Shown in pieces: positions 1-8,098 of a stretch of 39,604 nucleotides of DNA; the first letter of the stretch is position 1, and each line of letters begins with the position of its first letter. A program made the translations under genes and the position numbers. The DNA is from Paraburkholderia ginsengisoli NBRC 100965. Its GTDB lineage: Bacteria; Pseudomonadota; Gammaproteobacteria; Burkholderiales; Burkholderiaceae. A model generated the notes under the pieces. The model was not told the origin of the DNA, did no database searches, and saw only the letters and a program-made list of their open reading frames with translations. The stretch is taken from positions 1-39,604 of the forward strand of contig NZ_BBJF01000030.1 of assembly GCF_000739735.1 (NCBI RefSeq), given 5' to 3'.

Positions 1-269
1 CCGTCAATCGCCTCATCCAGCAGGTTCATCTGATCGCTGCTGAGCTGCTCGCTACGCCTGCCGAACTGGTAACGTCTGAGAATAGATATCTCGTGGGTCA
101 ACTGGTCGATCCGGGTCTGCCGGTAGCGTAGCTCACGCTCCTTCTCACCGACCTCCCGGGTCTTCTCCTCGATCTCCCGGTCTCTGTCTTCGACGCGCGC
201 AATCAGTTGTGTGGCGAGCGCACGCAACTGTTCCGGGCTAAGAGCGTTGAGGTCGGCTGGCAGGTCCAT
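1..269 (-). CDS. tnpC: IS66 transposase TnpC, N-terminal part (runs off window)
   Basis: Only the first 89 or so codons are inside the window; the gene continues past position 1. It starts at ATG 269-267 with MDLPADLNALSPEQLRALA, followed by a long charged heptad-like coiled coil (E/R/Q-rich, about residues 25-65) and the motif YQFGRRSEQLS. This is the leucine-zipper and start of the zinc-binding region typical of IS66 TnpC transposases. The DDE catalytic domain would lie outside. It follows tnpB by about 60 bases on the same strand. Whether the full element is intact cannot be judged. Confidence 0.85.
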   Translation of the reverse strand, partial: MDLPADLNALSPEQLRALATQLIARVEDRDREIEEKTREVGEKERELRYRQTRIDQLTHEISILRRYQFGRRSEQLSSDQMNLLDEAID

Positions 270-332
270 GCAGACGAGTCTGCCAGAACCCCGGAGAGCG
301 CGAAAGCGCGACAGTTTACGTCCCTGGCGTCT

Positions 333-671
333 TCAAATGACACGGATCACACCGTCCACGCCGATGCGCTGCCATGGCAAACCCACCACCAGGCCGGCCA
401 GTTGTTCCTGTGTGAGCGCGTGTTGCTTTGGCTCGCTACCAGCGTGCGGCCAAGTGAACTGCCCCTGATTGAGCCGTCGCGCTGCCAGCCAGATGCCAAT
501 TCCATCGTGAACCAGAACCTTCAAGCGGTTGGCCCGCCGGTTGGCGAACAGGTAAGCATGGTGCGGATGCGCGGCGCCGAACACGGTGATCACCCGACCC
601 AGTGCCGTATCAAAGCCAGCCCGCATGTCCAGCGGGTCAACTGCCAGCCACACCTGGTCAATGCGGATCAT
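333..671 (-). CDS. tnpB: IS66 accessory protein TnpB
   Basis: A 112-residue IS66 Orf2 protein. It begins MIRIDQVWLAVDPLDMRAG and contains the family landmarks H-A-Y-L-F-A-N-R-R-A-N-R-L-K-V-L and a late Q-L-A-G-L-V-V-G-L-P-W-Q-R. Length and motifs match TnpB (usually 110-120 aa). I chose ATG at 671-669 because it overlaps the tnpA stop as ATGA, the usual translational coupling in this family; a longer reading back to 725 is possible but would overlap tnpA. TnpB is required with TnpA and TnpC for transposition, but its biochemical role is poorly defined. Confidence 0.9.
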   Translation of the reverse strand: MIRIDQVWLAVDPLDMRAGFDTALGRVITVFGAAHPHHAYLFANRRANRLKVLVHDGIGIWLAARRLNQGQFTWPHAGSEPKQHALTQEQLAGLVVGLPWQRIGVDGVIRVI

Positions 672-1066
672 GCGAGCCACTCGCGTAGCCACGCGGCGCA
701 TTGCGCTGCCTCCGAGGTTGGCCAACTAACCGTTATCGAAAGGTCCGCGCGACGCACCTCGACGCGAATCTCGGCTGTACGCGTGTTTCGCGTCTCAAGT
801 GGCAGCGGTACAAATTCCAGTGCCGGCGCCGCTGGCGGTGGCGGTGGCGCTGCCAGGTCACTACGCGCCACGAGCACACAATCGTTCGTTTCGGCCTGCT
901 CGACCCAACGGCGAAGCAGATTGGCGTTCAGCTTGTGGTGCAACGCGATAGCCGCGAGCGACACCCCGGGCCCCTGGCAAGCTGCCACAACCTGAGCCTT
1001 GAACTCGACACTGTAGCGCCGACGTCGTCGACGGCCTGGCGCCGCTGCTTCTTCAATAGTGTTCAC
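668..1066 (-). CDS. tnpA: IS66 TnpA, HTH DNA-binding protein
   Basis: A 132-residue IS66 Orf1 protein. Residues about 16-60 form a helix-turn-helix of the transposase IS3/IS911 type (R-R-R-R-Y-S-V-E-F-K-A-Q-V-V-A-A, then L-N-A-N-L-L-R-R-W-V), the presumed end-binding domain. A Pro/Ala linker and a beta-rich tail follow. The stop overlaps the tnpB start (ATGA). Length is typical for the family and I see no disruption. Confidence 0.9.
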   Translation of the reverse strand: MNTIEEAAAPGRRRRRRYSVEFKAQVVAACQGPGVSLAAIALHHKLNANLLRRWVEQAETNDCVLVARSDLAAPPPPPAAPALEFVPLPLETRNTRTAEIRVEVRRADLSITVSWPTSEAAQCAAWLREWLA

Positions 1067-1142
1067 GTGTCCACCTATTTAAGTAGACACGATGCTCCCA
1101 AGACACTCCACGCAATTCAAGATGGGATGACCGGGCGCTTAC

Positions 1143-1361
1143 GTTGCGATCGTCGAAGTATCTGAACAACGTGATCGGGCAGGATCATCGCAACATCAAG
1201 AACTGGGCGAGAAGAGCTGGAAGCTCTCACTGGGTGATGGCCACAGCCTTGCCGGCTACCGGTTTCCTTCCGATGTGATCAGCTATGCGGTGTGGCTGTA
1301 CTACCGTTTTCCGCTGAGCCTGCGCATGGTAGAGGAGTTACTGGCCGGCCGACGCAAGTGA
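1143..1361 (+). pseudogene. IS6-family transposase remnants (two fragments)
   Basis: Two pieces of IS6-type transposase lie side by side in different frames. At 1143-1200 the reading is R-S-S-K-Y-L-N-N-V-I-G-Q-D-H-R-N-I-K, matching the late catalytic region of IS6 transposases. From about 1205 to the TGA at 1359-1361 a second frame reads G-Y-R-F-P-S-D-V-I-S-Y-A-V-W-L-Y-Y-R-F-P-L-S-L-R-M-V-E-E-L-L-A-G-R, which is the N-terminal region. The C-terminal piece precedes the N-terminal piece, so this is not one simple deletion; it may be the junction of two tandem copies. Not functional. Confidence 0.65.
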
Positions 1362-1388
1362 CCGGCAGAGGTCGGCGCTTTGTCCTCA

Positions 1389-2216
1389 TCACTTCGTCGC
1401 CACAATTGGCTCGCCGTTCTTGATGGTGATCTGATTGAGTGTCGGGTCCGTCGCATGCACGGCAACGATGTTCAGACGGCCAGCGGGAAAAACACGGTAG
1501 CCGAAGCCGCTGACAAATTCCTCGATCGCCGCGCGATCAGATTTTAAGACTTCAATAACCATAATCGGTCGGTGCTTCGCAATCACAGACCGGCCGCCAC
1601 GCAAGACCTCGAGCTCCATGCCTTCTACATCCAGTTTCAGGAGGTCTAGTCGTTCTATACCAAGAGAGTCCAGGTTGACCATTGGAATGGTGTTGCAGGC
1701 TGCGGCGTCGTAGGCGATTGGCTGCCCGATGAATTCGTTGTCAGGGTTGCGGCGCAGTTCCAGGCTGCCGAAGCTCGCCGGCATGAAATAGTCCGGTTGC
1801 GGTACAACCAGCTCGCCGCACTGCTCGCCGAGTGCCGCAAGCTTCACGCGTGCATTCATGCAGTTATTCAACGCCACGTTACCCGCCAGGGCGTAATACA
1901 AAACCTCTTGTGCCTCGAGTCCCAGGACATGCCCCCAGCCGTGCATATGTCGCGCCCACTCAATTGTGTGCACGCCGATATTGGCTCCGCCGTCTATGGC
2001 GACGACACCGTTGCCGAAATGTTTGCGACGACAGTCGAGCAATGTCAGTACCAGGTTTACTTCACTCTCGTCAAAACTTGACTTGTCGAGTATCTGGAAG
2101 CCAACCCCGTAGGAACGGCTGGCGGCGTCGACGTGATGATCATTGCGATTCACAATCATGCTCCCATGATTGGACGCAGCCAGAACGAAAGCAACGGGGC
2201 GGAGTGGCAAGGGCAT
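1389..2216 (-). CDS. FkbM-family SAM-dependent methyltransferase
   Basis: A 275-residue protein with an FkbM-type methyltransferase fold. The SAM-binding motif A-I-D-G-G-A-N-I-G-V-H-T is at about residues 73-84, and a downstream L-D-L-L-K-L-D-V-E-G-M-E-L-E-V-L motif is the family signature. Such enzymes O-methylate sugars or small molecules, often in polysaccharide or glycan gene sets, which fits the glycosyltransferases elsewhere in the window; the substrate is unknown. I chose ATG 2216 because an AGGA sits about 9 nt upstream; the frame stays open to an ATG at 2432, but that 72-residue extension is not homologous-looking. It stands alone on the minus strand with a palindrome (2437-2449) upstream. 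Confidence 0.8.
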   Translation of the reverse strand: MPLPLRPVAFVLAASNHGSMIVNRNDHHVDAASRSYGVGFQILDKSSFDESEVNLVLTLLDCRRKHFGNGVVAIDGGANIGVHTIEWARHMHGWGHVLGLEAQEVLYYALAGNVALNNCMNARVKLAALGEQCGELVVPQPDYFMPASFGSLELRRNPDNEFIGQPIAYDAAACNTIPMVNLDSLGIERLDLLKLDVEGMELEVLRGGRSVIAKHRPIMVIEVLKSDRAAIEEFVSGFGYRVFPAGRLNIVAVHATDPTLNQITIKNGEPIVATK

Positions 2217-2436
2217 GATTTCTGATCCTGAAAAGATTCTCGTGATGCGATGCTTATCTGGCGGCAACGTGATCGGCCTCGTCAGGATTTGGGCTTGCGC
2301 AGTCAACTTGTCGAGGCTTGCGTTTGAAGCACCGTGCTCACCCAAGCTACCGGTCTTTGGGCGTCTTCGGTCGCCATTAGAAATCCTATTTGGGCGAGAG
2401 TGGGCTGCAATGTGGGCGGCCATCAATAACAAATAT

Positions 2437-2449
2437 ATATTGACAATAT
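2437..2449. promoter_or_regulatory. Palindrome ATATTG-A-CAATAT upstream of methyltransferase gene
   Basis: Perfect 6-bp inverted repeat with one central base in a very AT-rich patch. It lies 221 nt upstream of the chosen methyltransferase start, or 5 nt upstream of the alternative start at 2432. Its TTGACAAT core is shared with sites at 7303-7318 and 28304-28315. It could be an operator or simply a promoter -35 region. Confidence 0.35.
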
Positions 2450-2565
2450 GTATCGATAGCCGAAAACTTGACCGCGGACTTTAAACGCCGTACCGGCCAG
2501 CTGGAATGGTTTGGATTTTCTGGCCGACCCCACCCGGGTCAGCATTTTTACGTGTGCCGATCTTG

Positions 2566-2838
2566 TCAGGAGGACAGGGCGCGTCTGCACTCGACCGCCA
2601 AATTTTGAATGTCTGCCTTGACGCGCAGGATGTCTTCAAACGCAGGCCCGCGATGTTCCTCGCCTTGCGGCCACAAGGCGTGGCCTCGATTGGCGAGGCT
2701 ATCGATACGCGCCAGCATCGGCGCGCTATCAATGGTCACACGCTTTGCGCGAGCAATCGTGATTTCATCCTGACATGAACGGAGGTCCAGAAGGATGTCG
2801 TTTAAGCTTTCCTGGGTCGGTGATCTGTCGTTTGCCAT
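2566..2838 (-). CDS. Small hypothetical protein
   Basis: A 90-residue protein starting MANDRSPTQESLNDILLD. It is predicted mostly helical, acidic N-terminally, with no signal peptide or membrane segment and no motif I recognise. The start at 2838-2836 has no clear Shine-Dalgarno site, and the frame remains open to 2937. Its amino-acid composition looks protein-like rather than like a shadow frame. It is divergent from the molybdopterin-domain gene that starts about 205 nt to the right and could share its control region. Confidence 0.5.
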   Translation of the reverse strand: MANDRSPTQESLNDILLDLRSCQDEITIARAKRVTIDSAPMLARIDSLANRGHALWPQGEEHRGPAFEDILRVKADIQNLAVECRRALSS

Positions 2839-3043
2839 GCAGGGTTTTGAATTTAACTTTGTGGTGGTAATTCGATGGTAGCAGATACGCGCAAGTGCCT
2901 TATTGTGTCGTTGGCCTGCCAAGCTCAAGCGGGCCAAGGCGTCGAAGATGCCTTATATTGCTGCGAAATGCCGGGCAAGTGGTGGAGCGGTGCTCCTGGG
3001 TCCGGCATACATACTCGGCACATAAACACAAATGGAGGCTGTG

Positions 3044-3535
3044 GTGAGATATCTCGGAATTGCATTGTTGTTGTTTGCGTCCAGCCTTTCTCAGGTCCGT
3101 GCCCAGACCGCCCCGATGGGCCTGGACGTGACAGGAAACATTGCGAACGTAACTGATGCCAGTACGCACACGTACCATTTCACCCGTGCCGATTTGCTTG
3201 GGCTTGAGAGCAGGACGATCAAAACGTCGACCAACTGGACGCCGGTGAGTGTGTGGCGTGGGCCGACCCTGGAGAGCATCCTTCAGAAAGCCGGTGCACG
3301 CGGGAAGGTGATGCACGTCTATGCGCTTGATAACTACAAGCACGATGTTCCGCTTTCGGATGCAAAACAATACGGCGTGATCATGGCGTATGAGCGGGAC
3401 GGCAAGCCGCTGGAAGAGAAAGGTTTTGGACCACTGATGCTGATTTATCCGCGCGATGACAATCAGGAGGACCTGAACCGGGCATCAATCGAGGCGCGAT
3501 TTGTGTGGCAAATTTATAAAATTGTTGTTGAATGA
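3044..3535 (+). CDS. Secreted molybdopterin-dependent oxidoreductase-like domain protein
   Basis: A 163-residue protein with a signal peptide (about residues 1-20, ending V-R-A before Q) and a domain resembling the sulfite-oxidase-type molybdopterin-binding fold, seen in V-W-R-G-P-T-L-E-S-I-L-Q-K-A-G-A and Y-G-V-I-M-A-Y-E-R-D-G-K-P-L with a terminal L-M-L-I-Y-P-R-D. Full enzymes are much larger, and no cofactor-ligating Cys is visible, so it may be a periplasmic ligand-binding partner rather than an oxidase. I favour GTG 3044 because GGAGG lies 5 nt upstream; an in-frame ATG at 3032 overlaps that site. The stop overlaps the kinase start (ATGA), so the two are coupled and probably one signalling unit. 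Confidence 0.65.
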   Translation: MRYLGIALLLFASSLSQVRAQTAPMGLDVTGNIANVTDASTHTYHFTRADLLGLESRTIKTSTNWTPVSVWRGPTLESILQKAGARGKVMHVYALDNYKHDVPLSDAKQYGVIMAYERDGKPLEEKGFGPLMLIYPRDDNQEDLNRASIEARFVWQIYKIVVE

Positions 3536-5328
3536 CTTTCCTTCGCCGGCTAGGAGTCAAAAGAGCCCTCGGCGTCGCGATTGCTCTTCTATTCTGCGCG
3601 TCCGGGATATGGGTCTATTTCGCGTATTCGCTGCTCCTGTCGCCAGCAAGTCTCAAGGCGCTGGCTGGCCCTCAGGAGAATTACTACTGGCCCGTGGCGC
3701 AACTGGAGATTGCGGCTAACAAGGCCAAGAACTGCCTTTTCTTGTACGGCGCAGGCAGGGCGGATTTTCGGTCGGTACAGTTGCGCTTTGATGTGTTGCA
3801 ATCGAAATACGCCGTGTTGGCCACACCATCCGATGCCACACAGATTTTTAGCGGCAATGCAACCTTTCGGGACGCGATCGCAAAAATAGGTGCGGTAATC
3901 GAGAAGGCGAGGCCCGCTGTCGAGCAACTGCCGCAAGATCCTCATAAATCCATCGACTTGTCGTTTCTCCTTGCAGAGATTGACGACCCGCTGGCTGTCA
4001 TCGCAGACCGGGTGAGCGAGGCCGAAATCGAGCGACGCGATCGGGTCTACGATGACTTGATCAGTAAGCGGTACCTGTTCTTCATAAGCAGTTTGGGGCT
4101 GCTGGTGATTCTGGCCTGCATTGTCGCACTGGCGGTCATGCTTGGTGTCGATCGTAGGCGACTTACGTTCCAGCAGCGCGCGGCGATGAAAGCAGAGCGG
4201 GATGCAGCGCGCGCCAAAAACGCGTTCCTCGGGATGATTGGGCATGAACTGAGGACGCCTCTGCAAAGCATTGTTAGTGTCACCGACACGTTGTTGGAGC
4301 GAAGGTTTGCGGAGCGAGATGCGACGTTGATCAAGAGGCTGGCTGTGGCAGCGGGCAGGCTAGAAACACAGATGAAAGATCTGACCGATTTCGCACGCCT
4401 GGAAGCCGGAGGCCTTACTCTCAGAGAGCGTGAATTTCAACCGGCAACCGTGATTGGCTCGACGATTGACGACGTGATGGCGTCTGCCGAAGGCAAAGGA
4501 TTGGAGGTGGTTGCATCGGTCGTCAACGGCGGTGGCTGGTACCTATCAGATCCAGATCGTATTGGTCAGATAGTCGGGAACCTGTTATCGAATGCGGTCA
4601 AGTATACGGATGCTGGTCGAATTTCTGTGCGGCTCGATGTGAAGCCGTCAAAGAGTGGGGCAATCCTCGACATTTCAGTGGAAGATACCGGCCCAGGCAT
4701 ACCTGCGGCGTCTGTCGGTTATATATTTCAGCCTTTCACCCAGCTGGACCAGTCCAACACGAGGACGAACGACGGAGCAGGGATTGGCCTTACGATCGTA
4801 AAGGGGCTGGTTGATCTGCTCGGAGGGTTGATCAATATCGAAACCGAACCGGGGCGGGGAACGAAGGTCTCAGTGTCGTTGCCCGTCAAAGCGGCCGCGG
4901 CCGCCACAGAGGCCGATGACACAGAGTTGGAGATTACTGCGATCATCGAACGTAAGAGGGTGCTTATCGTGGATGACCAGGAATCCGCAAGAGAGTCATT
5001 TGCAGACGTGCTGTCATCATTTGGCGCTCATGTGGATGTTGCGGGCGATGCGGGCGAGGCTTTGGCAGCGCTAGGTGAGACCACGTATGACGCTGTGTTG
5101 CTGGATGTGCAGATGCCGGGGGAAGATGGGATTGCCGTCGCTCGAAAGGTACGAGCCACGGCAGGATCGAATAGGGACGTTCCTATCATCGGCATCAGTG
5201 CGTTTTCCCGGGAACTGCTGGAGGACAGCGGCGCTGCACTCTTCACACAACACCTGCACAAACCTGTACGCAACTCTGTATTGAAGCAGGCTCTACTGGA
5301 CGTGTTTGCAGCTGGGAAGCCGACCTGA
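3532..5328 (+). CDS. Hybrid sensor histidine kinase with C-terminal receiver
   Basis: 598 residues. Two membrane segments (about 12-33 and 182-204) enclose a periplasmic sensor of about 150 residues with no recognised fold. A HisKA domain follows with the H-box G-H-E-L-R-T-P-L (phospho-accepting His238), then an HATPase with N-box G-N-L-L-S-N-A-V-K-Y-T (349-359), G1 D-T-G-P-G-I (385-390) and G2 G-A-G-I-G-L-T (415-421). Residues about 475-595 are a receiver with acidic D481/D482, phospho-acceptor D525 (L-L-D-V-Q-M-P-G) and K577. All catalytic residues are present. It overlaps the upstream secreted protein, which may feed its sensor domain. With no Hpt domain or DNA-binding output here, the signal must pass to another protein; the BetR-type regulator 1 kb away is a candidate. 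Confidence 0.92.
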   Translation: MTFLRRLGVKRALGVAIALLFCASGIWVYFAYSLLLSPASLKALAGPQENYYWPVAQLEIAANKAKNCLFLYGAGRADFRSVQLRFDVLQSKYAVLATPSDATQIFSGNATFRDAIAKIGAVIEKARPAVEQLPQDPHKSIDLSFLLAEIDDPLAVIADRVSEAEIERRDRVYDDLISKRYLFFISSLGLLVILACIVALAVMLGVDRRRLTFQQRAAMKAERDAARAKNAFLGMIGHELRTPLQSIVSVTDTLLERRFAERDATLIKRLAVAAGRLETQMKDLTDFARLEAGGLTLREREFQPATVIGSTIDDVMASAEGKGLEVVASVVNGGGWYLSDPDRIGQIVGNLLSNAVKYTDAGRISVRLDVKPSKSGAILDISVEDTGPGIPAASVGYIFQPFTQLDQSNTRTNDGAGIGLTIVKGLVDLLGGLINIETEPGRGTKVSVSLPVKAAAAATEADDTELEITAIIERKRVLIVDDQESARESFADVLSSFGAHVDVAGDAGEALAALGETTYDAVLLDVQMPGEDGIAVARKVRATAGSNRDVPIIGISAFSRELLEDSGAALFTQHLHKPVRNSVLKQALLDVFAAGKPT

Positions 5329-5350
5329 ATTTAACGAACGTGATTGATCA

Positions 5351-6394
5351 ATGACTTTTCTGGACGAAACATCGGCGCTTACGAATGCCGGTTCGCTGCT
5401 ATCGCGCGATGGTGAGATTGTCGCCTCCTATGACCTTGAGATAGCCAACGTTGCGGCAGAAGGATATCGTGCTCTTTCAGTTGTGCCGGCAATCAAAAAT
5501 GCGAACGTCGCACCGTTGGAAGCTGACTACTCGCGCCTGACGCGCGTTCATGTCATCAACGGGATGGGCGTCACGTTGGGGGACTCGATTATTGGGCTCA
5601 CGGCGCTAGCGTTGATCAAGAAAATGCACCCGGGGCTCTCGTTTGTTATCTACCGTCCGGGTCACGCCCCCGCGTATGTCAGGCAGCTGTACGAACTGGC
5701 GACACCGATTTTTGGGCCGGTTGTGAATCTCCCCGTCGATATCGATTCCCTGCCCGACGATGAACTCCGCATCGATTTAGGTAACCATCTGTTCTGGCCG
5801 AATTTCTCATCAATGCCCATGATAGATTTTTTTCTGTGGGCGCTTGGTATCGCACCGGATGATGTGAGCCCGAAAGACAAGTCCAATGGTTGGCTTAAGC
5901 AAATAGAGCTGCCGGTGTCGCGCACGGAATGGTCAGGCAAGGAATATACGTTGTTCTGTCCAACCGCCAGCACGCCTGTGCGCAGCATTCCACACTCGTT
6001 TCGAGCCGAAGCGGTAAATTGGCTCTGGCAGAGATTTCACCTTCCCGTACTTGGCTTTGGCAAAGTAGACCACCAGCACTATACGGACATTAGTAGCTTA
6101 TCGACAGACACCGCTGCCTTTTTCGCGTGGGTGAAAAATGCCCACTGCCTGGTGACCTCTGACACGGCAGCCGTTCATATAGCGGCTGGCTTCGACGTGC
6201 CGACAGTGGCATTTTTCACGACGATTCAGTCTGATCTACGTGTGCGCGACTACGAGAGTTGCGCGGCCATAAACCTTCCGCTTCCAGAGATCCAGGGAAT
6301 ACAGGCTAGTGCGCGAGAGGGTGATCTGGGAATAGTGGACCGTGCGTATCAGAAACTGATCGTTGACGACTGGACGCTACAGCTTCGCGGCTAG
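5351..6394 (+). CDS. GT9-like (heptosyltransferase-fold) glycosyltransferase
   Basis: 347 residues with a GT-B layout like the ADP-heptose transferase family. The N-terminal half has G-M-G-V-T-L-G-D-S-I-I-G-L-T-A-L (about 73-88), the glycine-rich loop that follows the first strand. The C-terminal half has A-H-C-L-V-T-S-D-T-A-A-V-H-I-A-A-G (about 267-283), the family donor-site motif. Sugar and acceptor cannot be told. It starts 22 nt after the kinase stop, so is likely co-transcribed, though no strong Shine-Dalgarno is seen. It ends in a 4-nt convergent overlap with the regulator gene. It could act on surface polysaccharide or on a protein acceptor. Confidence 0.7.
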   Translation: MTFLDETSALTNAGSLLSRDGEIVASYDLEIANVAAEGYRALSVVPAIKNANVAPLEADYSRLTRVHVINGMGVTLGDSIIGLTALALIKKMHPGLSFVIYRPGHAPAYVRQLYELATPIFGPVVNLPVDIDSLPDDELRIDLGNHLFWPNFSSMPMIDFFLWALGIAPDDVSPKDKSNGWLKQIELPVSRTEWSGKEYTLFCPTASTPVRSIPHSFRAEAVNWLWQRFHLPVLGFGKVDHQHYTDISSLSTDTAAFFAWVKNAHCLVTSDTAAVHIAAGFDVPTVAFFTTIQSDLRVRDYESCAAINLPLPEIQGIQASAREGDLGIVDRAYQKLIVDDWTLQLRG

Positions 6395-7248
6395 CTAGCT
6401 GATCGGCCCAGTTCATTAGAGATTTCCGAAAATAATATGGGCATGCGGACCGGTTTTTCAATCCACTTGCAGCCAAACTGCTTAACTACCCGGGCGATGT
6501 CGTCAACGCGCGCCTTGCCGCTTTTCAACTGCCCAGTCAGCAGGTAAATCGGCGCCGATGGATTCTCCGCCGCCCGGATATCGACAATCGCGGCCTCAGC
6601 AGTGTCATCGTTGATGAGCCAGTCGATTATGAAAGCGTCGAACGTGGTGTTCTTCAGGCCTTCGCGAAAGCTGAGCAGATCGTAGAACGGTGTGGCGTTC
6701 AGGCCGTGATCGTTTAGATAGTCACAGACATTGTTGGCCGCGTGCGTATCGATATCGTCGTCGAGGACCGCGATACTTGGTTTTTCGAGCTGCGGCAGGT
6801 TAGGTCGTATCTCGACCGACAGTACATTGAAAATACGGCCTGCTGGAGCAATTTCGGCAGGGTAGATCTGCCATGCGCCGCGCGACTGGATTGCTACCAG
6901 ATCGGCGGATCGGCCGCCAGTTAGTTCATCGCCAATCCACACCGAGCAGGGCAGCGGGCGAGGGCTCACCATCAGCATTCCCTCGCCTGTGATCGACTCT
7001 TCAAGATCTACGTTGCTTTCCACCAAAACACCAGGCGTTTCGCCGAAGTGCGTAGCAACCGACCCGAGTTGCTTCAGATCCCACGGCAATTGACCTTTCA
7101 TCTTCCGGCTCGCAGCCGAAAAGCTGAGATTGAGTATCCGGCTTAACTCGCTCGCTTGAGCGCGTTTCGTTACGCCGTGTCGCTCCATCAAATTGCGAAC
7201 GCGGTTGGCGATAGCAAGTGAATCTGTCTGCATGTCGTTATCGGGCAT
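6391..7248 (-). CDS. BetR-type HTH transcriptional regulator with receiver domain
   Basis: 285 residues. The N-terminal region (about 10-75) is a helix-turn-helix of the BetR type (R-A-Q-A-S-E-L-S-R-I-L-N-L-S-F-S-A-A-S-R-K-M-K-G). Residues about 157-280 are a receiver domain with D163-D165, phospho-acceptor D209 (F-I-I-D-W) and K265 (I-E-K-P-V). I chose ATG 7248 because AAGGAG lies 12 nt upstream; MQTDS at 7233 is an alternative. HTH first and receiver last is the reverse of most response regulators but normal for BetR proteins. It is convergent with the glycosyltransferase and divergent from the conjugation operon, with an inverted repeat (7303-7318) between that may be its operator. The hybrid kinase is the obvious local partner by inference. 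Confidence 0.75.
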   Translation of the reverse strand: MPDNDMQTDSLAIANRVRNLMERHGVTKRAQASELSRILNLSFSAASRKMKGQLPWDLKQLGSVATHFGETPGVLVESNVDLEESITGEGMLMVSPRPLPCSVWIGDELTGGRSADLVAIQSRGAWQIYPAEIAPAGRIFNVLSVEIRPNLPQLEKPSIAVLDDDIDTHAANNVCDYLNDHGLNATPFYDLLSFREGLKNTTFDAFIIDWLINDDTAEAAIVDIRAAENPSAPIYLLTGQLKSGKARVDDIARVVKQFGCKWIEKPVRMPILFSEISNELGRSAS

Positions 7249-7302
7249 ATCTCGGTGTCGCTCCTTTGGTTGCCGACTGTACCGATTACTGACCTCACGC
7301 GC

Positions 7303-7318
7303 AACATTTGACAATGTT
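7303..7318. promoter_or_regulatory. Inverted repeat AACATT-TGAC-AATGTT, candidate operator
   Basis: Perfect 6-bp arms with a 4-bp centre, lying between the divergent regulator gene (start 7248) and conjugation operon (start 7442), 15 bp before the operon's putative -35 box. Its inner 12 bp (CATTTGACAATG) recurs exactly, inverted, at 28304-28315 upstream of the type I secretion operon. Confidence 0.5.
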
Positions 7319-7333
7319 TTCAACATACGTGAC

Positions 7334-7361
7334 TTGACACGCTAGTTGCGGCTAGTAAAGT
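7334..7361 (+). promoter_or_regulatory. Putative sigma-70 promoter of conjugation operon
   Basis: TTGACA at 7334-7339, 16-bp spacer, TAAAGT at 7356-7361. The -35 is perfect and the -10 matches 4 of 6. It points into the PLD nuclease gene 80 nt downstream, the first gene of the long transfer operon. No other convincing promoter is seen inside the tightly packed operon. Confidence 0.5.
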
Positions 7362-7441
7362 GACGCAACAGGCAATATTAATCGTGAAAATGACTCTTAA
7401 CGTCAGGATTTGTCTACACCACTTCCCCTTGGGACATTCAA

Positions 7442-8041
7442 ATGAAGGCTCTGATTGGAACGGCCCTGCTTGCACTGACGGCAACCTTCATTGCTAAAGG
7501 AGAGTTGCGGAATCCGAATAGCAGGGCGATCGGTGAGACTGCAGTGCAGCCGGCTCACGCGAACTGCGAGCTATCCAGCCCAGGGTTCTCTCCCGAGGGA
7601 ACGGCGACTGTTCTGGTCGACCAGGCGATCGACTCCGCCCAGCGCACGATCCAGCTCGCCGCGTATTCGTTCAATTCCCGTGACATCGTGGCTCGTCTTA
7701 TCGCGGCCAAACGCCGCGGCGTCGACGTCCAGGTTGTGGTCGACATGAAGAACAACCTCATTGAAGACCGTACCGACCATGCCCGCGCGGCACTCAACCA
7801 TCTCGTCGAGGCTCGCATCCCGACACGCACGATCGATGCGTACCGCATTCACCACGACAAGTACATGGTGATCGACGGCGAACATATTCAGACCGGCAGT
7901 TTCAATTACACCGAGGCAGCGGAACGCTACAACAGCGAAAACGCGCTCGTCGTGTGGAACTGCCCAGCCAAGGCACAACAGTATCTGACCCACTGGCAGA
8001 GCCGATGGGAGCAGGGCGTGGACTATTGGTCCGCGTATTGA
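7442..8041 (+). CDS. PLD-superfamily nuclease, secreted or membrane-anchored
   Basis: 199 residues with an N-terminal hydrophobic segment (3-18) and a single HKD motif: H138-x-K140-x4-D145 (H-H-D-K-Y-M-V-I-D-G), followed by T-G-S-F-N at 151-155. One HKD motif means the enzyme would work as a dimer, like the Nuc/EDTA-resistant endonucleases often carried by conjugative plasmids. N-C-E-L-S-S-P-G-F-S-P near residue 41 and the Y-S-F-N-S segment fit this family. It is first in the transfer operon, ahead of the pilin gene. Its role in conjugation is unclear; Nuc-type proteins cleave DNA without sequence specificity in vitro. Confidence 0.85.
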   Translation: MKALIGTALLALTATFIAKGELRNPNSRAIGETAVQPAHANCELSSPGFSPEGTATVLVDQAIDSAQRTIQLAAYSFNSRDIVARLIAAKRRGVDVQVVVDMKNNLIEDRTDHARAALNHLVEARIPTRTIDAYRIHHDKYMVIDGEHIQTGSFNYTEAAERYNSENALVVWNCPAKAQQYLTHWQSRWEQGVDYWSAY

Positions 8042-8098
8042 GGCGTGTGGCGAATAGCCTGCGCTCGTTTCGTTGTATCAACAGATTGGAGATGCCTC

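Larger units (their letters stand above)
1..1142 (-). mobile_element. IS66-family element, partial
   Basis: Three consecutive minus-strand genes have the classic IS66 order tnpA-tnpB-tnpC. The outer end upstream of tnpA lies at 1131-1142, where the minus strand reads GTAAGCGCCCGG, matching the GTAAGCG-type termini of the family. The other end lies beyond the window start. Just to the right of the end the sequence changes abruptly to IS6-type transposase debris, so IS66 probably inserted into or beside it. An imperfect inverted repeat (GTGTC/GACAC, about 1069-1092) lies just upstream of tnpA, where its promoter would be. Confidence 0.85.

Noticed and set aside
207..995. Long plus-strand frame opposite the IS66 genes
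   Set aside because: It is the complement of tnpA and tnpB, whose families are clear; composition is Arg/Ser/Pro-rich shadow type.
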